Positions 38,774 through 48,372 are shown, counted from the first letter of the stretch. The stretch: 64,000 nucleotides of DNA from Pandoraea captiosa (GCF_902459775.1 NZ_CABPSQ010000005.1:124001-188000), one strand, 5' to 3'. Numbers and translations are program-made. Notes: generated from the letters alone by a model not told the origin.

Positions 38774-39535
38774 ATGACTAGCCGATGGTGTCGTCTGGTG
38801 ATTTCGCTGATGGCGCTGATTTTTCCACTCTTGGGAGGGTGTGAAATGCGCGTAGTTGATGGCGTGTCAAAAGATTACTTTTCGGATGAAAAGGAGGCGT
38901 CGTTGGCGAGAGCTGCAGCCGAGGGCAATCTCGGAAAAGTTCGACAACTTGTGCGCGAGGGCGTCAACGTCAATGCGGTGGGTGACAAGAATATGTCCCC
39001 ACTAGGATGGGCATTTTCGGCCAAAAACGTTGAGGGTCTTCGTGCACTTCTCGAAGCAGGGGCAGATCCCAATCAGCCGATCGGGCCTGAGCATGAAATT
39101 CATCTCGTTTGGTTGGCGGCCGAGTTTGAGTCGCCTGAGATTTTGAAGGTGCTACTGGAATTCAAGGGAGACCCCAACGCTACGCACAAAGGACTGATGT
39201 TTAATGCGTTGCGACAATCTATCATGCGGCCTGCCAACATGAAGCTCTTGGTCGAGGCTGGAGCGGATGTTAATGCGGCTGATAGCAGCGGGTTCGGGGT
39301 GGCGCACATTGCTGCAAATTTACGACAGTATGAGGTTGTGGATTATTTGCTTGAACATGGATACCGGCGCGATTTACCTCGGTTAGCTTGGGCGGTTAAT
39401 GATGGAAAGGTATCGGCGGACGGTCTTATTCCGCGTCAAAAGACGTTGGCAATCCTCCGATCTATGGGGTTTGAACCGAAGCCAGGGCGACCGCCTGCGT
39501 TCGAGGGAATATCGGTTTTGCCCAATGCTCGCTGA
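38774..39535 (+). CDS. Ankyrin-repeat lipoprotein
   Basis: A 253-residue protein with a lipoprotein signal (LISLMALIFPLLGGC, Cys at residue 23, read from the start) and four to five ankyrin-like repeats, for example LRALLEAGADPNQPIG near 90 and MKLLVEAGADVNAADSSG near 156. It should sit in the periplasm on a lipid anchor. Codon use is AT-richer than in neighbours, which suggests transfer. Ankyrin or Sel1 lipoproteins often protect against secreted toxins, and the broken gene upstream would fit a lost partner; this is inference. Confidence 0.8.
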   Translation: MTSRWCRLVISLMALIFPLLGGCEMRVVDGVSKDYFSDEKEASLARAAAEGNLGKVRQLVREGVNVNAVGDKNMSPLGWAFSAKNVEGLRALLEAGADPNQPIGPEHEIHLVWLAAEFESPEILKVLLEFKGDPNATHKGLMFNALRQSIMRPANMKLLVEAGADVNAADSSGFGVAHIAANLRQYEVVDYLLEHGYRRDLPRLAWAVNDGKVSADGLIPRQKTLAILRSMGFEPKPGRPPAFEGISVLPNAR

Positions 39536-39663
39536 TTGCATTACCGCTTCCTCGCTGGAAATATATTTTCAGTTTTTCCAATCATCGATATTTCATTGCT
39601 AACTGAAGTATTGGTGGAGTTCTGTCCCATATACTTTCCCTACATCCACTTGGATTGGCTGAT

Positions 39664-40365
39664 ATGGATAGAACTCGTCAACATGCCCCCGGCATCAGCT
39701 CCCTTGCTGCCCTCCTAGCTGACCCTGGCCGCATGACGATGCTTTGGGCCTTGATGGACGGCTCCGCGCGTCCTGCGGGGGAGTTGGCGCTGGTCGCCGG
39801 GCTTTCCCCGTCTAGCGCCAGTGGGCATCTGGCCCGTCTTGTCGATGGTGGTGTGCTTGCGCAGGAAGCGCGGGGGCGTCATCGTTATTTTCGGATTGCG
39901 ACGCCTGAGACCGCGGCTGCTATTGAGGCGCTTGCCAGTGCCGTTCTGGCGACGCGGGAGCTTCAGCCGCGTCCGGTGCCCGTCAGTCGCTCCACCCCCA
40001 TTCCCCTTCGTCACGCGCGCACTTGCTATGACCATCTCGCAGGGGAAATCGCTGTCGATGTCTTCGCGCGGATGCTTGACCGTCGGTGGATTCGGATCGA
40101 TGGCAGCGATGTCACCCTTACCGACGCCGGTTCGGACGGGCTGACCGCCCTTGGCGTCGATCTCACTTCGGCCCGCGCGCGTCGACGTCGTTTCGCTTGC
40201 ACTTGCCCCGACTGGAGCGAGCGCAAACCGCATCTCGGCGGCGCTTTGGGGGCGGCGCTGCTCAGCACCTGCCTCGACGCCAAATGGCTTGAACCCACTC
40301 GCGAGGCTCGGGCACTACGCGTCACGCCGCTTGGCGAGCGCAAGCTTGCTGGCTTCGCGGTCTGA
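39664..40365 (+). CDS. ArsR-like winged-helix regulator with Cys-rich carboxy part
   Basis: A 233-residue protein. The HTH spans residues 10-80 (SSLAALLADPGRMTMLWALM then AGELALVAGLSPSSASGHLA). The carboxy part has CTCPDWSERKPHLGGALG near residue 178 and a Cys near 198, a pattern found in a subgroup of ArsR-like regulators whose signal is not established. ATG at 39664 follows an AT-rich promoter; a TTG nine bases earlier is in frame. Downstream is the convergent DUF4148 gene. Confidence 0.83.
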   Translation: MDRTRQHAPGISSLAALLADPGRMTMLWALMDGSARPAGELALVAGLSPSSASGHLARLVDGGVLAQEARGRHRYFRIATPETAAAIEALASAVLATRELQPRPVPVSRSTPIPLRHARTCYDHLAGEIAVDVFARMLDRRWIRIDGSDVTLTDAGSDGLTALGVDLTSARARRRRFACTCPDWSERKPHLGGALGAALLSTCLDAKWLEPTREARALRVTPLGERKLAGFAV

Positions 40366-40431
40366 CATGCCGCCGCTTCAGATGATGGTCTCGATGGCAT
40401 CGATTGCAGCAGTCGCCAGGATTCGGACGCC

Positions 40432-40465
40432 AAAAAGAAACACCCCGCAGAAATATGCGGGGTGT
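40432..40465 (-). terminator. Rho-independent terminator of the DUF4148 gene
   Basis: On the minus strand ACACCCCGCA and TGCGGGGTGT arms with a 6-base loop lead into a T-rich tail (TTTCTTTTT). It may also stop the ArsR-like gene coming the other way. Confidence 0.88.
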
Positions 40466-40513
40466 GGGGCAGTGCAGGCTTCAACGCCCGGCAAAGGCCG
40501 GGCGCCGGGTCGA

Positions 40514-40816
40514 TCAATTGCCTCGATAAGTCGAGTTCATCAACACGGTCGAGCCTTGCACGTGCCCGGCAACCGGGGTGCCGTAGGTCTTCAGGACCGG
40601 ATACTGGCTATCGGTCTGCACCAGCGAGCCTTGCGCGTTCATCAGTTCCTGACGCACCTGAGCGCGCGGCACTGCCAACTGTTCGCTGTACACGCTCGAT
40701 TGCCAGAAGAAGTTTTCATTCGGATAACCGTTACCGCCAGTGCCTGCAAAGGCGGCCGGAACGGCGGCCACGGCAAGAGTTGCGGCGATCATCAGATGGG
40801 AAAGAGTGCGGGTCAT
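40514..40816 (-). CDS. DUF4148 periplasmic protein
   Basis: A 100-residue exported protein with a signal peptide (residues 1-24, ending AAFAG) and a short conserved body with AQVRQELMNAQGSLVQTDSQ, the DUF4148 core. The family is common and multi-copy in Burkholderiales; no function is known. It stands alone and ends at a clean terminator. Confidence 0.9.
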   Translation of the reverse strand: MTRTLSHLMIAATLAVAAVPAAFAGTGGNGYPNENFFWQSSVYSEQLAVPRAQVRQELMNAQGSLVQTDSQYPVLKTYGTPVAGHVQGSTVLMNSTYRGN

Positions 40817-41079
40817 GATTTTTCTCCTGTCATTGCTTTTTCTTGGTGGTCGGCCAGCTCGCTTTCGAGTCCGGCACCGCCTACGCCTCTAAGGTAGGAC
40901 GACCACGCCTCAGGAGTAACCGCACGCGGCGCAACAATGAATTGCGAAGAATGAATCGCCTCGAAACCCCTATGAAGTAAGGATCTCAAGGCGATACCGA
41001 CATGCCAGGAGAGTCGAGTGAGGACTCTAATAAAGATGTTAATTAACAGGAGTGCGACAGGACGTCGCATCAATCAGAA

Positions 41080-42075
41080 TCAGAACTTGTACCCCACACC
41101 CGCCAGAAAGATATCGCTATCGCGGTCATAGCCGGTGACGACGCGGTTCCACGAAACACGTCCGACCCAGTGATCCGCAAAGCGGTACGCCATGCTCATC
41201 GTCATCAACCCGGCAACGACGTTTTGCGCGCCGCCCGCCGCGCGATTCTCCTTGTACTTGTTCCACGTCACGTACGGTCCGAACCCCAGCCCAAGACTGA
41301 AACGATCGTCGAAGAAATCGTCCTTCAGCCACACCTGCGCCGCAGCACCCTGACGGTTGCCGATGTCGCTATGCCCCTCGTTGATCAACGACACCGTGCC
41401 GTCGATCCATCGTCCGAAGCCGTGCCGGTATTCGATGGCCTCGGCCAATGCGTTCTGCGAATCGAGGCTGTTGACAACCGATGGTCCGATCATCACCGAC
41501 AAGACATCGCCCGTCGGCACGCCACGATTCCCATTGCCCGCGAGCGGACCGGGCGACGACGGCTTCTCCAACTGATACCCCACGCCAAGCAGGTACGTGA
41601 CGGTATTCACGCTCGACGGCGATTGCACGTAGTTCGCACGCGCTTGCAGATACCAGCGGCTTTCGAAGTACCACGTCGCGGCGACGGAGAACATGGCGCC
41701 CCAGCCGTGATCGTCTTCGTAGCGGTGTGCGTGACTGCCGGCCACGGTGTCGTAATAGTGGTACGGCCCGACACCCACCGCGACGTCGAAGCGTCGGTCG
41801 AACAGCGGTTGATGTGCCCAGACCTGTAACGCAAAGCCGTCTCGATGATGGTCCGGCACATGGCCCTCATTCATCCACGTGAAGCTCGCCGCGAAGTGCT
41901 CGCTCAACGCCTGACGATAGTCCAAGCCCCACGCGTACGTGTGGGCGTTGTCGTCGTTGCGCGCATTCATGCCGCCCGCGAAGACGGTCGCTTCCTGTGC
42001 CTGCACCAACGCCGAAGCACCACAAAGCACGCCGACTATCGCCGCATGCTGCCACCACAAAACATTTTTCTTCAT
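41080..42075 (-). CDS. Outer-membrane beta-barrel protein made of two similar halves
   Basis: A 331-residue exported protein (signal peptide residues 1-26, ending VQAQ). It has alternating hydrophobic strands and ends in a terminal Phe (LAGVGYKF), the Bam recognition mark. The two halves match each other: WMNEGHVPDHHRDGFALQVW then FDVAVGVGPYHYYD near residue 67, against LINEGHSDIGNRQGAAAQVW then FSLGLGFGPYVTWN near 230. Each half also ends with a GVGY-type strand. This looks like a tandem duplication of a PagL-sized barrel unit, but the HxSN catalytic pattern of PagL was not seen. Function unknown. Confidence 0.78.
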   Translation of the reverse strand: MKKNVLWWQHAAIVGVLCGASALVQAQEATVFAGGMNARNDDNAHTYAWGLDYRQALSEHFAASFTWMNEGHVPDHHRDGFALQVWAHQPLFDRRFDVAVGVGPYHYYDTVAGSHAHRYEDDHGWGAMFSVAATWYFESRWYLQARANYVQSPSSVNTVTYLLGVGYQLEKPSSPGPLAGNGNRGVPTGDVLSVMIGPSVVNSLDSQNALAEAIEYRHGFGRWIDGTVSLINEGHSDIGNRQGAAAQVWLKDDFFDDRFSLGLGFGPYVTWNKYKENRAAGGAQNVVAGLMTMSMAYRFADHWVGRVSWNRVVTGYDRDSDIFLAGVGYKF

Positions 42076-42560
42076 TGGACTCGCCGCAAAGCGAGCGTTG
42101 GCACAGGTTCGCGTGCGTCAATGCGACGCCCCGATTCGCATCGATCCGCATCGATTCGACGCGATGTGCCTCTGCCCGGAGCGAAAAATCCTAGCAAGCG
42201 CAAACCGCGCCCAGGGGCATTGAAAGGGAAAAGTAAGGCGGAATTCGCGTTACGACGTGTTACGTCGTGAGCTGTTTCGTTGCGTGCGACGAAACGACGG
42301 GCAACGACTCGCTATTCCGACGCTCGTGACTGGAAGGGGCGGGCGCCGCACGAACACAAGGGGAAGGGCGCTGTCCAGCGACTTAGGAGGACGTCGTCGG
42401 CCTGACGAAAACTGACACGTGCGTCAGTAATACGGCGAGATCGATCAAGTCGGACACGCGATTGTCACCGCACGTATCAAACGGCTTGCCGCTACGTCGC
42501 GGGGCTGATGGTGCCGGTACACCTAAGGTGAATCCTGGCGACGTGGAATGCTTGCGTCGC
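42076..42560. other. Intergenic region with two adjacent inverted repeats
   Basis: No gene is seen between the barrel gene and the IclR stop. ACGACGT-GTT-ACGTCGT (42252-42268) and a 10-bp arm pair with one mismatch (42274-42295) lie side by side, about 180 bp upstream of the barrel gene. They could be operators of it or RNA hairpins at the end of the IclR transcript. Confidence 0.45.
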
Positions 42561-43430
42561 TTACATCCCCTGCGCCGCCGCCAAGAATGCCGGCGCCTCG
42601 GCAAGCAATACCGCGAGATCGGCAGCCCCCGATTTGACGGCGCGGGCCGTGCGGTCCCGGGTGACGGAGTCGGTTCCCACCAGCGCGCGCGGGCCAGCGA
42701 CGCTGATGGCTGCCAGCGGTCGGCCATGACTGTCCAGTACCGCAGCCGCACAGGCGTCGATGCCCGCTTCGAAGCCGTCCTGACTCCATGCGCACCCGGC
42801 ATCGCGATCGCGGGCCAACTGCGCGTCGAGTGCGGCGTATGTCCGCGCGCTCTGCGCCGTGGCCGCCGCAAGCGGTTCCGGACCCAGCAACGCACGGCGA
42901 CGCTCAGGGCTCAGATGCGCGAGCAACGCGCGACCCGGTGCCGTCAGATGTGCCGTGACGCGACTGCCAGCACGAATGTTGCTCACCAGAGGAAGTGCAG
43001 GCGTCTCGCACAGCAGATAACGCACCTGCGCGCCGTCGAGCACCGTGAGGTAGCTCGACAAGCCCGTTTCACTCGTGACGCGCGTAAGCACACGTCGCGC
43101 CGTCGCCAGATGATCTTCGCCAGCGAGGGCGCTCGCGGCCAGCGTCAGAAAACCCAACCCCAGACGATGACCGCCGTGGGGCAACGGCTCCAGCACGCCT
43201 TCGAACTGCAACGTTTCGATCAGACGCATGACGGTCACGCGGTTCACGCCGATGCGGCGTCCGACCTCGCTCATGTTGGCGGTCGAGCCACCGTCGGCCA
43301 CGAAGCGCAGCAGCTTGAGCGCTCGCATGACAGGTGTCACGAGACCCGCTTGTGCGGTGTCGGCGGTGTCGGCGGCGTCGCTCGGCGCGGCGTCGGGCGT
43401 TGCTTTGGTCATGCGTTCGAATCCATTCAT
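42561..43430 (-). CDS. IclR-family transcriptional regulator
   Basis: A 289-residue regulator. HTH near residues 30-80 (VMRALKLLRFVADGGSTANM then RIGVNRVTVMRLIETLQFEG) and an IclR effector domain after residue 100 (LTAPGRALLAHLSPERR, then GIDACAAAVLDSHGRPLAAI). The start could also be 43412. It follows the FAD monooxygenase gene on the same strand by 107 bp and probably controls it; the effector should be an aromatic acid. Confidence 0.87.
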   Translation of the reverse strand: MNGFERMTKATPDAAPSDAADTADTAQAGLVTPVMRALKLLRFVADGGSTANMSEVGRRIGVNRVTVMRLIETLQFEGVLEPLPHGGHRLGLGFLTLAASALAGEDHLATARRVLTRVTSETGLSSYLTVLDGAQVRYLLCETPALPLVSNIRAGSRVTAHLTAPGRALLAHLSPERRRALLGPEPLAAATAQSARTYAALDAQLARDRDAGCAWSQDGFEAGIDACAAAVLDSHGRPLAAISVAGPRALVGTDSVTRDRTARAVKSGAADLAVLLAEAPAFLAAAQGM

Positions 43431-43537
43431 TGAAATAGAAGGGCCGGGGCAGGGCATTCGCGGCATTCATGGCATTCAGTGTGTGACGCCAACGCCCCTA
43501 TGCCCATCTGCCCCACGCCCCTACATCGCTTTCCCGA

Positions 43538-44695
43538 TCACGCGGCGAGCGGCACTTGCCAGGCGTCGTACTCGTAGACCCAGTCGGCGTTGCCGCCTTC
43601 CTTGAGCCACTGATTGCCGCGCGAACCAATCTGCACGCGCGCCGTGCGCTCGCGACGCGCCGCTTCGTATCTGGCGAGGGCATCGGCGAGCGCGGCGGCG
43701 TTTGCTGCCGGACCCGCTTGCGTCAGGTGGCGAGACAGTACCACAGCATCCTCGATGGCCATGCCTGCGCCTTGCGCCATGAACGGCATCATCGGGTGGC
43801 AGGCGTCGCCCAGCAGCGACACACGATCGCGTGACCACTGCGGCAACGGATCGCGCACGTACAGCGCCGACTTCAGCACGCTGTCACAGGCTTCGAGCAG
43901 CGCCCGTGCTTCGGCGTGATAGTCGGCGTACATGGCGCGCAATTCTTCGACATCGCCCGGAGCGGTCCACGATTCGAGCGTCCAGCTGTCCTGCGGCGTC
44001 GTTGCGAACACAAAGATATCGCGACCGAGATTGAGCGGGAACGTCACGATCTGGCTCGACGGATTCGGTCCCCACCACTTGGTGAAGGCGCCGAGATTCG
44101 GCACGCCCTTGAGCTTGTCGGCAGGCACGACCGCGCGATATGCGACCACGCCGGTGAACTCCGGCGACTCCTTGCCAAAGAGCCCCGTGCGCACGACCGA
44201 GTGGATGCCGTCCGCGCCGATGAGTACGTCGACCTCGTCATAGGTGCCATCCGCAAACGCCAGTCGGATGCTGCCCGTCTGACCGGCGGCCGGCGCCTCG
44301 AACGACACGAGCTTCTTGCCCAGTGCAATCGATTCGGCGGGCACGGCCTGCTCCAATGCCTGCAACAGGTCTGCACGATGCATGGTGAGTTGTGGCGCAC
44401 CGTACTTCGTCTGCGCGGTCTGCGCCATTTCGAGACGCGACGTCTCTTCGCCCGAATCCCACGTGCGGCTGATGCGATGGCTCGGCTGCGCGGCGGTCTT
44501 GCGAAGCGCATCGCCGACACCCAGCCCGTCGAGCGCACGCACGGCGTTCGGCGTCAGATTGATGTCCGCGCCCACGCGAGCGAACTGGGCCGCCTGCTCA
44601 TAGACACGCACGCGAAATCCGGCGCGCAGCAAACCGATGGCGGCGGCCAGACCGCCGATGCCGGCACCGTTGATGCCGATGAGGGGAGCTTGCAT
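43538..44695 (-). CDS. FAD-dependent aromatic monooxygenase (salicylate/6-hydroxynicotinate hydroxylase type)
   Basis: A 385-residue class A flavoprotein monooxygenase. The FAD motif GAGIGGLAAAIGLLRAGF is near residue 11, DVLIGADGIHSVVR near 160 and LLGDACHPMMPFMAQGAGMA near 290. The closing WVYEYDAWQ resembles the tail of NicC (6-hydroxynicotinate 3-monooxygenase), and the fold also fits salicylate and 3-hydroxybenzoate hydroxylases. It adds oxygen to a hydroxylated aromatic acid, often with loss of CO2. ATG at 44695 chosen. No ring-cleavage gene follows on this strand. Confidence 0.82.
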   Translation of the reverse strand: MQAPLIGINGAGIGGLAAAIGLLRAGFRVRVYEQAAQFARVGADINLTPNAVRALDGLGVGDALRKTAAQPSHRISRTWDSGEETSRLEMAQTAQTKYGAPQLTMHRADLLQALEQAVPAESIALGKKLVSFEAPAAGQTGSIRLAFADGTYDEVDVLIGADGIHSVVRTGLFGKESPEFTGVVAYRAVVPADKLKGVPNLGAFTKWWGPNPSSQIVTFPLNLGRDIFVFATTPQDSWTLESWTAPGDVEELRAMYADYHAEARALLEACDSVLKSALYVRDPLPQWSRDRVSLLGDACHPMMPFMAQGAGMAIEDAVVLSRHLTQAGPAANAAALADALARYEAARRERTARVQIGSRGNQWLKEGGNADWVYEYDAWQVPLAA

Positions 44696-44749
44696 GGGGA
44701 CATCCTTTGACGAAAGAGGCGATGAATCGGAATGAATCGGAAAAAATAA

Positions 44750-44781
44750 AACGTTCAAATATGAACATAACGTTCAAATAT
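44750..44781. promoter_or_regulatory. Direct and inverted repeats ahead of the monooxygenase gene
   Basis: AACGTTCAAATAT occurs twice, 19 bp apart, and the first copy is part of GTTCA-AATA-TGAAC, a perfect inverted repeat. It lies 55-86 bp before the monooxygenase ATG, a likely IclR-type operator. Confidence 0.65.
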
Positions 44782-45043
44782 TATTGTTTTTGATTCGGCG
44801 GTTCGCAAGCCTCCCTCGGGTAAATCCGGATCGGCTCACATCGCATCGTCCGGGCCGCAGATGTCGCACCGTCGGGACTTCCGGCAACGCGGGCGGGACG
44901 TTCGGTGCCTTGCCGCACCGAGCTGACACGTCCACCAGTGGACCAACGCGCACGCGTTAGCACGCCAATTTGCCGCCATCAATTCGTGCATCTCCGCTGC
45001 GAGTGTCTCGGGTGTCCTGGCCTAAGCTCTGCACAGTTGGTTT
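44782..45043. other. Spacer between the divergent monooxygenase and porin promoters
   Basis: No gene is seen. Together with the flanking operators it makes a 500-bp divergent control region. Confidence 0.5.
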
Positions 45044-45075
45044 CATAAGTAATCCAACGTTTCATAGATGGAACG
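45044..45075. promoter_or_regulatory. IclR-type operator ahead of the porin gene
   Basis: CATAAGTAATCCAA is followed by CGTTTCA-TAGA-TGGAACG, a 7-4-7 inverted repeat with one mismatch. The same composite, 27 of 32 bases identical, lies ahead of the ABC-led operon at 46507. The order and spacing are the same in both. Confidence 0.75.
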
Positions 45076-45195
45076 TCAGTGACGGGCACCGGGCAGGGGT
45101 GTCGTTGGTCGAGCGTGGCCGACGAATGCGGATTGAGGTGCGCGCCGCGAGACGTATCCATCGTTCTCGAATCATCGAACGACAGGAGTACACAG

Positions 45196-46305
45196 ATGAA
45201 GCGGTTTCCGATGGGGCGGATCCCGGGCATGACGGCGCTGGCCGCAGCCATGCTGCTGGGTGCGGGCGTGCCGGTCGCTGCGCACGCGCAGAGCAACGTG
45301 ACGCTGTACGGCAGCATGGATGCCGGCGTGGCATTCGTGAACAATCAGGGCGGCAGCGCGAATTGGCTCGCACAGCAAGGCGGCTCGCAGCCGGATCGCT
45401 GGGGCTTGCGCGGCGTGGAAGATCTGGGCGGCGGCAATCGCGCGATCTTCCTGCTGGAGAACGGCTTCTCCACGCTCACGGGGAACACGCTCAAGGCGGG
45501 CGCGATGTTCAATCGCCAGTCGTGGGTCGGATTGCAGTCGGACAAGATGGGCACCGTCACCATCGGTCACATGACCAGCTTCAACTTCGACTGGCTGGGC
45601 CCGTTCAGTACCGCTTACCTGGGCATGAACTGGTACATGTTCCACCCGGGTAACCTCGACGAACTGGCCAACACTTCCGTCGTGCAGACCGATAACTCGG
45701 TGCGCTACGTCACACCGGACTTCAAGGGCTTCAAGGCCGGCGCGATGATCTCGTTCGGCAACAACGCGAACTTTGCCAACGGGCGCAAGTGGAGCGTGGC
45801 GGCGAACTACACGAACGGCGGCTTCAAGGCGTCGGCGGTGTATTCGAATGAAAACAACCGCACGCCGAACGTTGCGGTGCTCGGCGGCGCCACGTTCCAG
45901 GGGCAGCCCGTCGCAACGTACGCCGCGTCGAACGTCGAGAACATGGGCGCCGGCGTGTCGTACGGCTTCGGGCCGTGGCTGCTGCACGCCCTGTACACGC
46001 GCGTGAAGCTCCAGTCGCCGGGCTACAGCGACACCTATCAGGCATTCGACGCAGGCGCGAACTATGCGACGAGCGTTGCGAACACGATCACCTTCGGCGC
46101 GGCCACGACCAACATGTCCGGCAAGCGCTGGACGCAGGTCAGCCTCGGCGATGTCTATGCGTTTTCCAAGCGCACGCAGGTGTACGTGAGCGGCGCTTAC
46201 CAACACGCGAGCGGCAATGGCGCGGTCACGGCGATCAATACGATCAGCCCGTCGTCGACGTCGAATCAGCTCGTGATCATGTCGGGCGTGCATCACTCGT
46301 TCTGA
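45196..46305 (+). CDS. Gram-negative general porin (OmpC-like, Burkholderia type)
   Basis: A 369-residue porin. Signal peptide residues 1-35 (AAHAQ), then SNVTLYGSMDAGVAFVNN, the classic first strand of the family, WGLRGVEDLGGGNRAIFLLE near 72 and the terminal Phe (MSGVHHSF). The ATG at 45196 follows AGGAG. It shares its operator with the downstream ABC/catabolic operon, so it is probably the dedicated outer-membrane entry for that substrate rather than a housekeeping porin. Confidence 0.93.
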   Translation: MKRFPMGRIPGMTALAAAMLLGAGVPVAAHAQSNVTLYGSMDAGVAFVNNQGGSANWLAQQGGSQPDRWGLRGVEDLGGGNRAIFLLENGFSTLTGNTLKAGAMFNRQSWVGLQSDKMGTVTIGHMTSFNFDWLGPFSTAYLGMNWYMFHPGNLDELANTSVVQTDNSVRYVTPDFKGFKAGAMISFGNNANFANGRKWSVAANYTNGGFKASAVYSNENNRTPNVAVLGGATFQGQPVATYAASNVENMGAGVSYGFGPWLLHALYTRVKLQSPGYSDTYQAFDAGANYATSVANTITFGAATTNMSGKRWTQVSLGDVYAFSKRTQVYVSGAYQHASGNGAVTAINTISPSSTSNQLVIMSGVHHSF

Positions 46306-46340
46306 CGCACAACTGTTTCACCCAGTGGTCTCTCTTGACG

Positions 46341-46383
46341 CGCCGGTCGGGCATTCGCCCACCGGCGTTTTTTTTTTTTTTTT
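46341..46383 (+). terminator. Strong terminator after the porin, with 16 T
   Basis: CGCCGGT-C-GGGC, ATTC loop, GCCC-ACCGGCG form an 11-bp stem with one bulge, followed by an uninterrupted T16 tract at 46368-46383, unusually long for this genome. Confidence 0.95.
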
Positions 46384-46474
46384 CGTCTTCGGATTCGGTC
46401 TCGAACCCCGTCGCATACCGCCTAACGCTCGCGCAACCCTTTGGATACGGGTTTCCCCTAGGCAAAAAACAATT

Positions 46475-46538
46475 TTGACTCCGCTTTTCACTCCCTATAA
46501 TTGATCCATAAGTAAATCAACGTTTCACCAATGAAACG
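46475..46538 (+). promoter_or_regulatory. Promoter and IclR-type operator of the ABC/catabolic operon
   Basis: TTGACT at 46475 and TATAAT at 46496 are near-consensus -35 and -10 boxes, with a slightly short 15-base spacer. The operator CATAAGTAAATCAA then CGTTTCA-CCAA-TGAAACG (46507-46538) has perfect 7-bp arms and covers the expected start of transcription. Such a position suggests repression. Confidence 0.75.
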
Positions 46539-46648
46539 AAACGCGAGAAAAGCGCGAAAGAGAAAGACAGGCTGGCAAGCCGCGATCGTGAAGCGACGTC
46601 GCGGGTTGTCCGAGGCAAGTTGAACATCCAGAAACTCGGTGGTTTCCC

Positions 46649-47518
<870 letters not shown>

Positions 47519-47563
47519 TCGCCGCTCACGGCTAGTTACGCACAAGACACTGGAATCTCCGCT

Positions 47564-48346
47564 ATGAAATCCCTTTCCAAAACGCAACTGACCGTCGGCA
47601 GCTTTGCGCTGCTGCTGATCTTCGCGGCCGTATGGCAGTGGGGCCCGAGCGCGTTCGGCGTGCCCGAGTTCGTGTTGCCGAAATTGTCGTCGACCCTGGT
47701 CGAAGGCGCGCGCATGTTCGAGGTCGAGAATCTCTGGCTGCATATCGGCGTGACTGCACTCGAAGTGGTCGCCGGTTTCGTGATCGGCTCGGCGCTCGGC
47801 GTGATGATCGGCGTGATCCTCGGGCTGTCGCCGTCGACCGAAGCCATGCTCTCGCCGTACATCCTCGCCTTGCAGATCGCGCCGAAGGTGGCCTTCGCGC
47901 CGCTGTTCGTGATGTGGATGGGCTACACGATCTATCCGAAGATCCTCGTCGCGGTGCTGATCGTGTTCTTCCCCGTGATGATCAACGTGCTGGGCGCGGT
48001 GCGCTCGGTCGACCCGGACATGGTCAATCTGGTGCGCGCGCTGTGCGGTCGTCGCTGGCAGATCTTCCGTTTCGTCGAGTTTCCGTCGGCCATGCAGGCG
48101 CTGTTCGCCGGCCTGCGCATCGCTTCGACGCTCGCCGTGATCGGTGTGACTGTCGGCGAGCTCGTCGGCGGTGACCGCGGTCTGGGCTATTTGCTCGTGT
48201 ACGGCGAAGGTCAGGGCAATACCGCCATGGTGTTTGTCGCCATCGCCGGTCTGACGGCCATTGGTATCGCCGCCTACGCCGCCGTGGTCTGGCTGGAGCG
48301 CCGCGCACTGCATTACGTGCCGCGTGCTTCGATGAACATCGCCTGA
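47564..48346 (+). CDS. ABC transporter permease (SsuC/TauC type)
   Basis: A 260-residue inner-membrane permease with five or six helices. The EAA loop reads VRALCGRRWQIFRFVEFPSA near residue 158. It begins MKSLSKTQLTVGSFALLLIF. It is 45 bp after the ATPase gene. With the ATPase and the periplasmic protein 8 kb downstream it makes one importer. Confidence 0.92.
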   Translation: MKSLSKTQLTVGSFALLLIFAAVWQWGPSAFGVPEFVLPKLSSTLVEGARMFEVENLWLHIGVTALEVVAGFVIGSALGVMIGVILGLSPSTEAMLSPYILALQIAPKVAFAPLFVMWMGYTIYPKILVAVLIVFFPVMINVLGAVRSVDPDMVNLVRALCGRRWQIFRFVEFPSAMQALFAGLRIASTLAVIGVTVGELVGGDRGLGYLLVYGEGQGNTAMVFVAIAGLTAIGIAAYAAVVWLERRALHYVPRASMNIA

Positions 48347-48372
48347 GCGCACGACGTCGGAAGGAATTCATC

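Noticed and set aside
38000-40400. Search for integrase, tRNA attachment site or insertion sequence ends around the AT-rich patch
   Set aside because: No transposase, no tRNA and no flanking direct repeats were recognised, so transfer is suggested only by composition.
40813-41073. 86-codon frame whose stop overlaps the DUF4148 start (ATGA)
   Set aside because: No similarity, no ribosome-binding site, and the DUF4148 gene is normally monocistronic; the overlap is likely chance.
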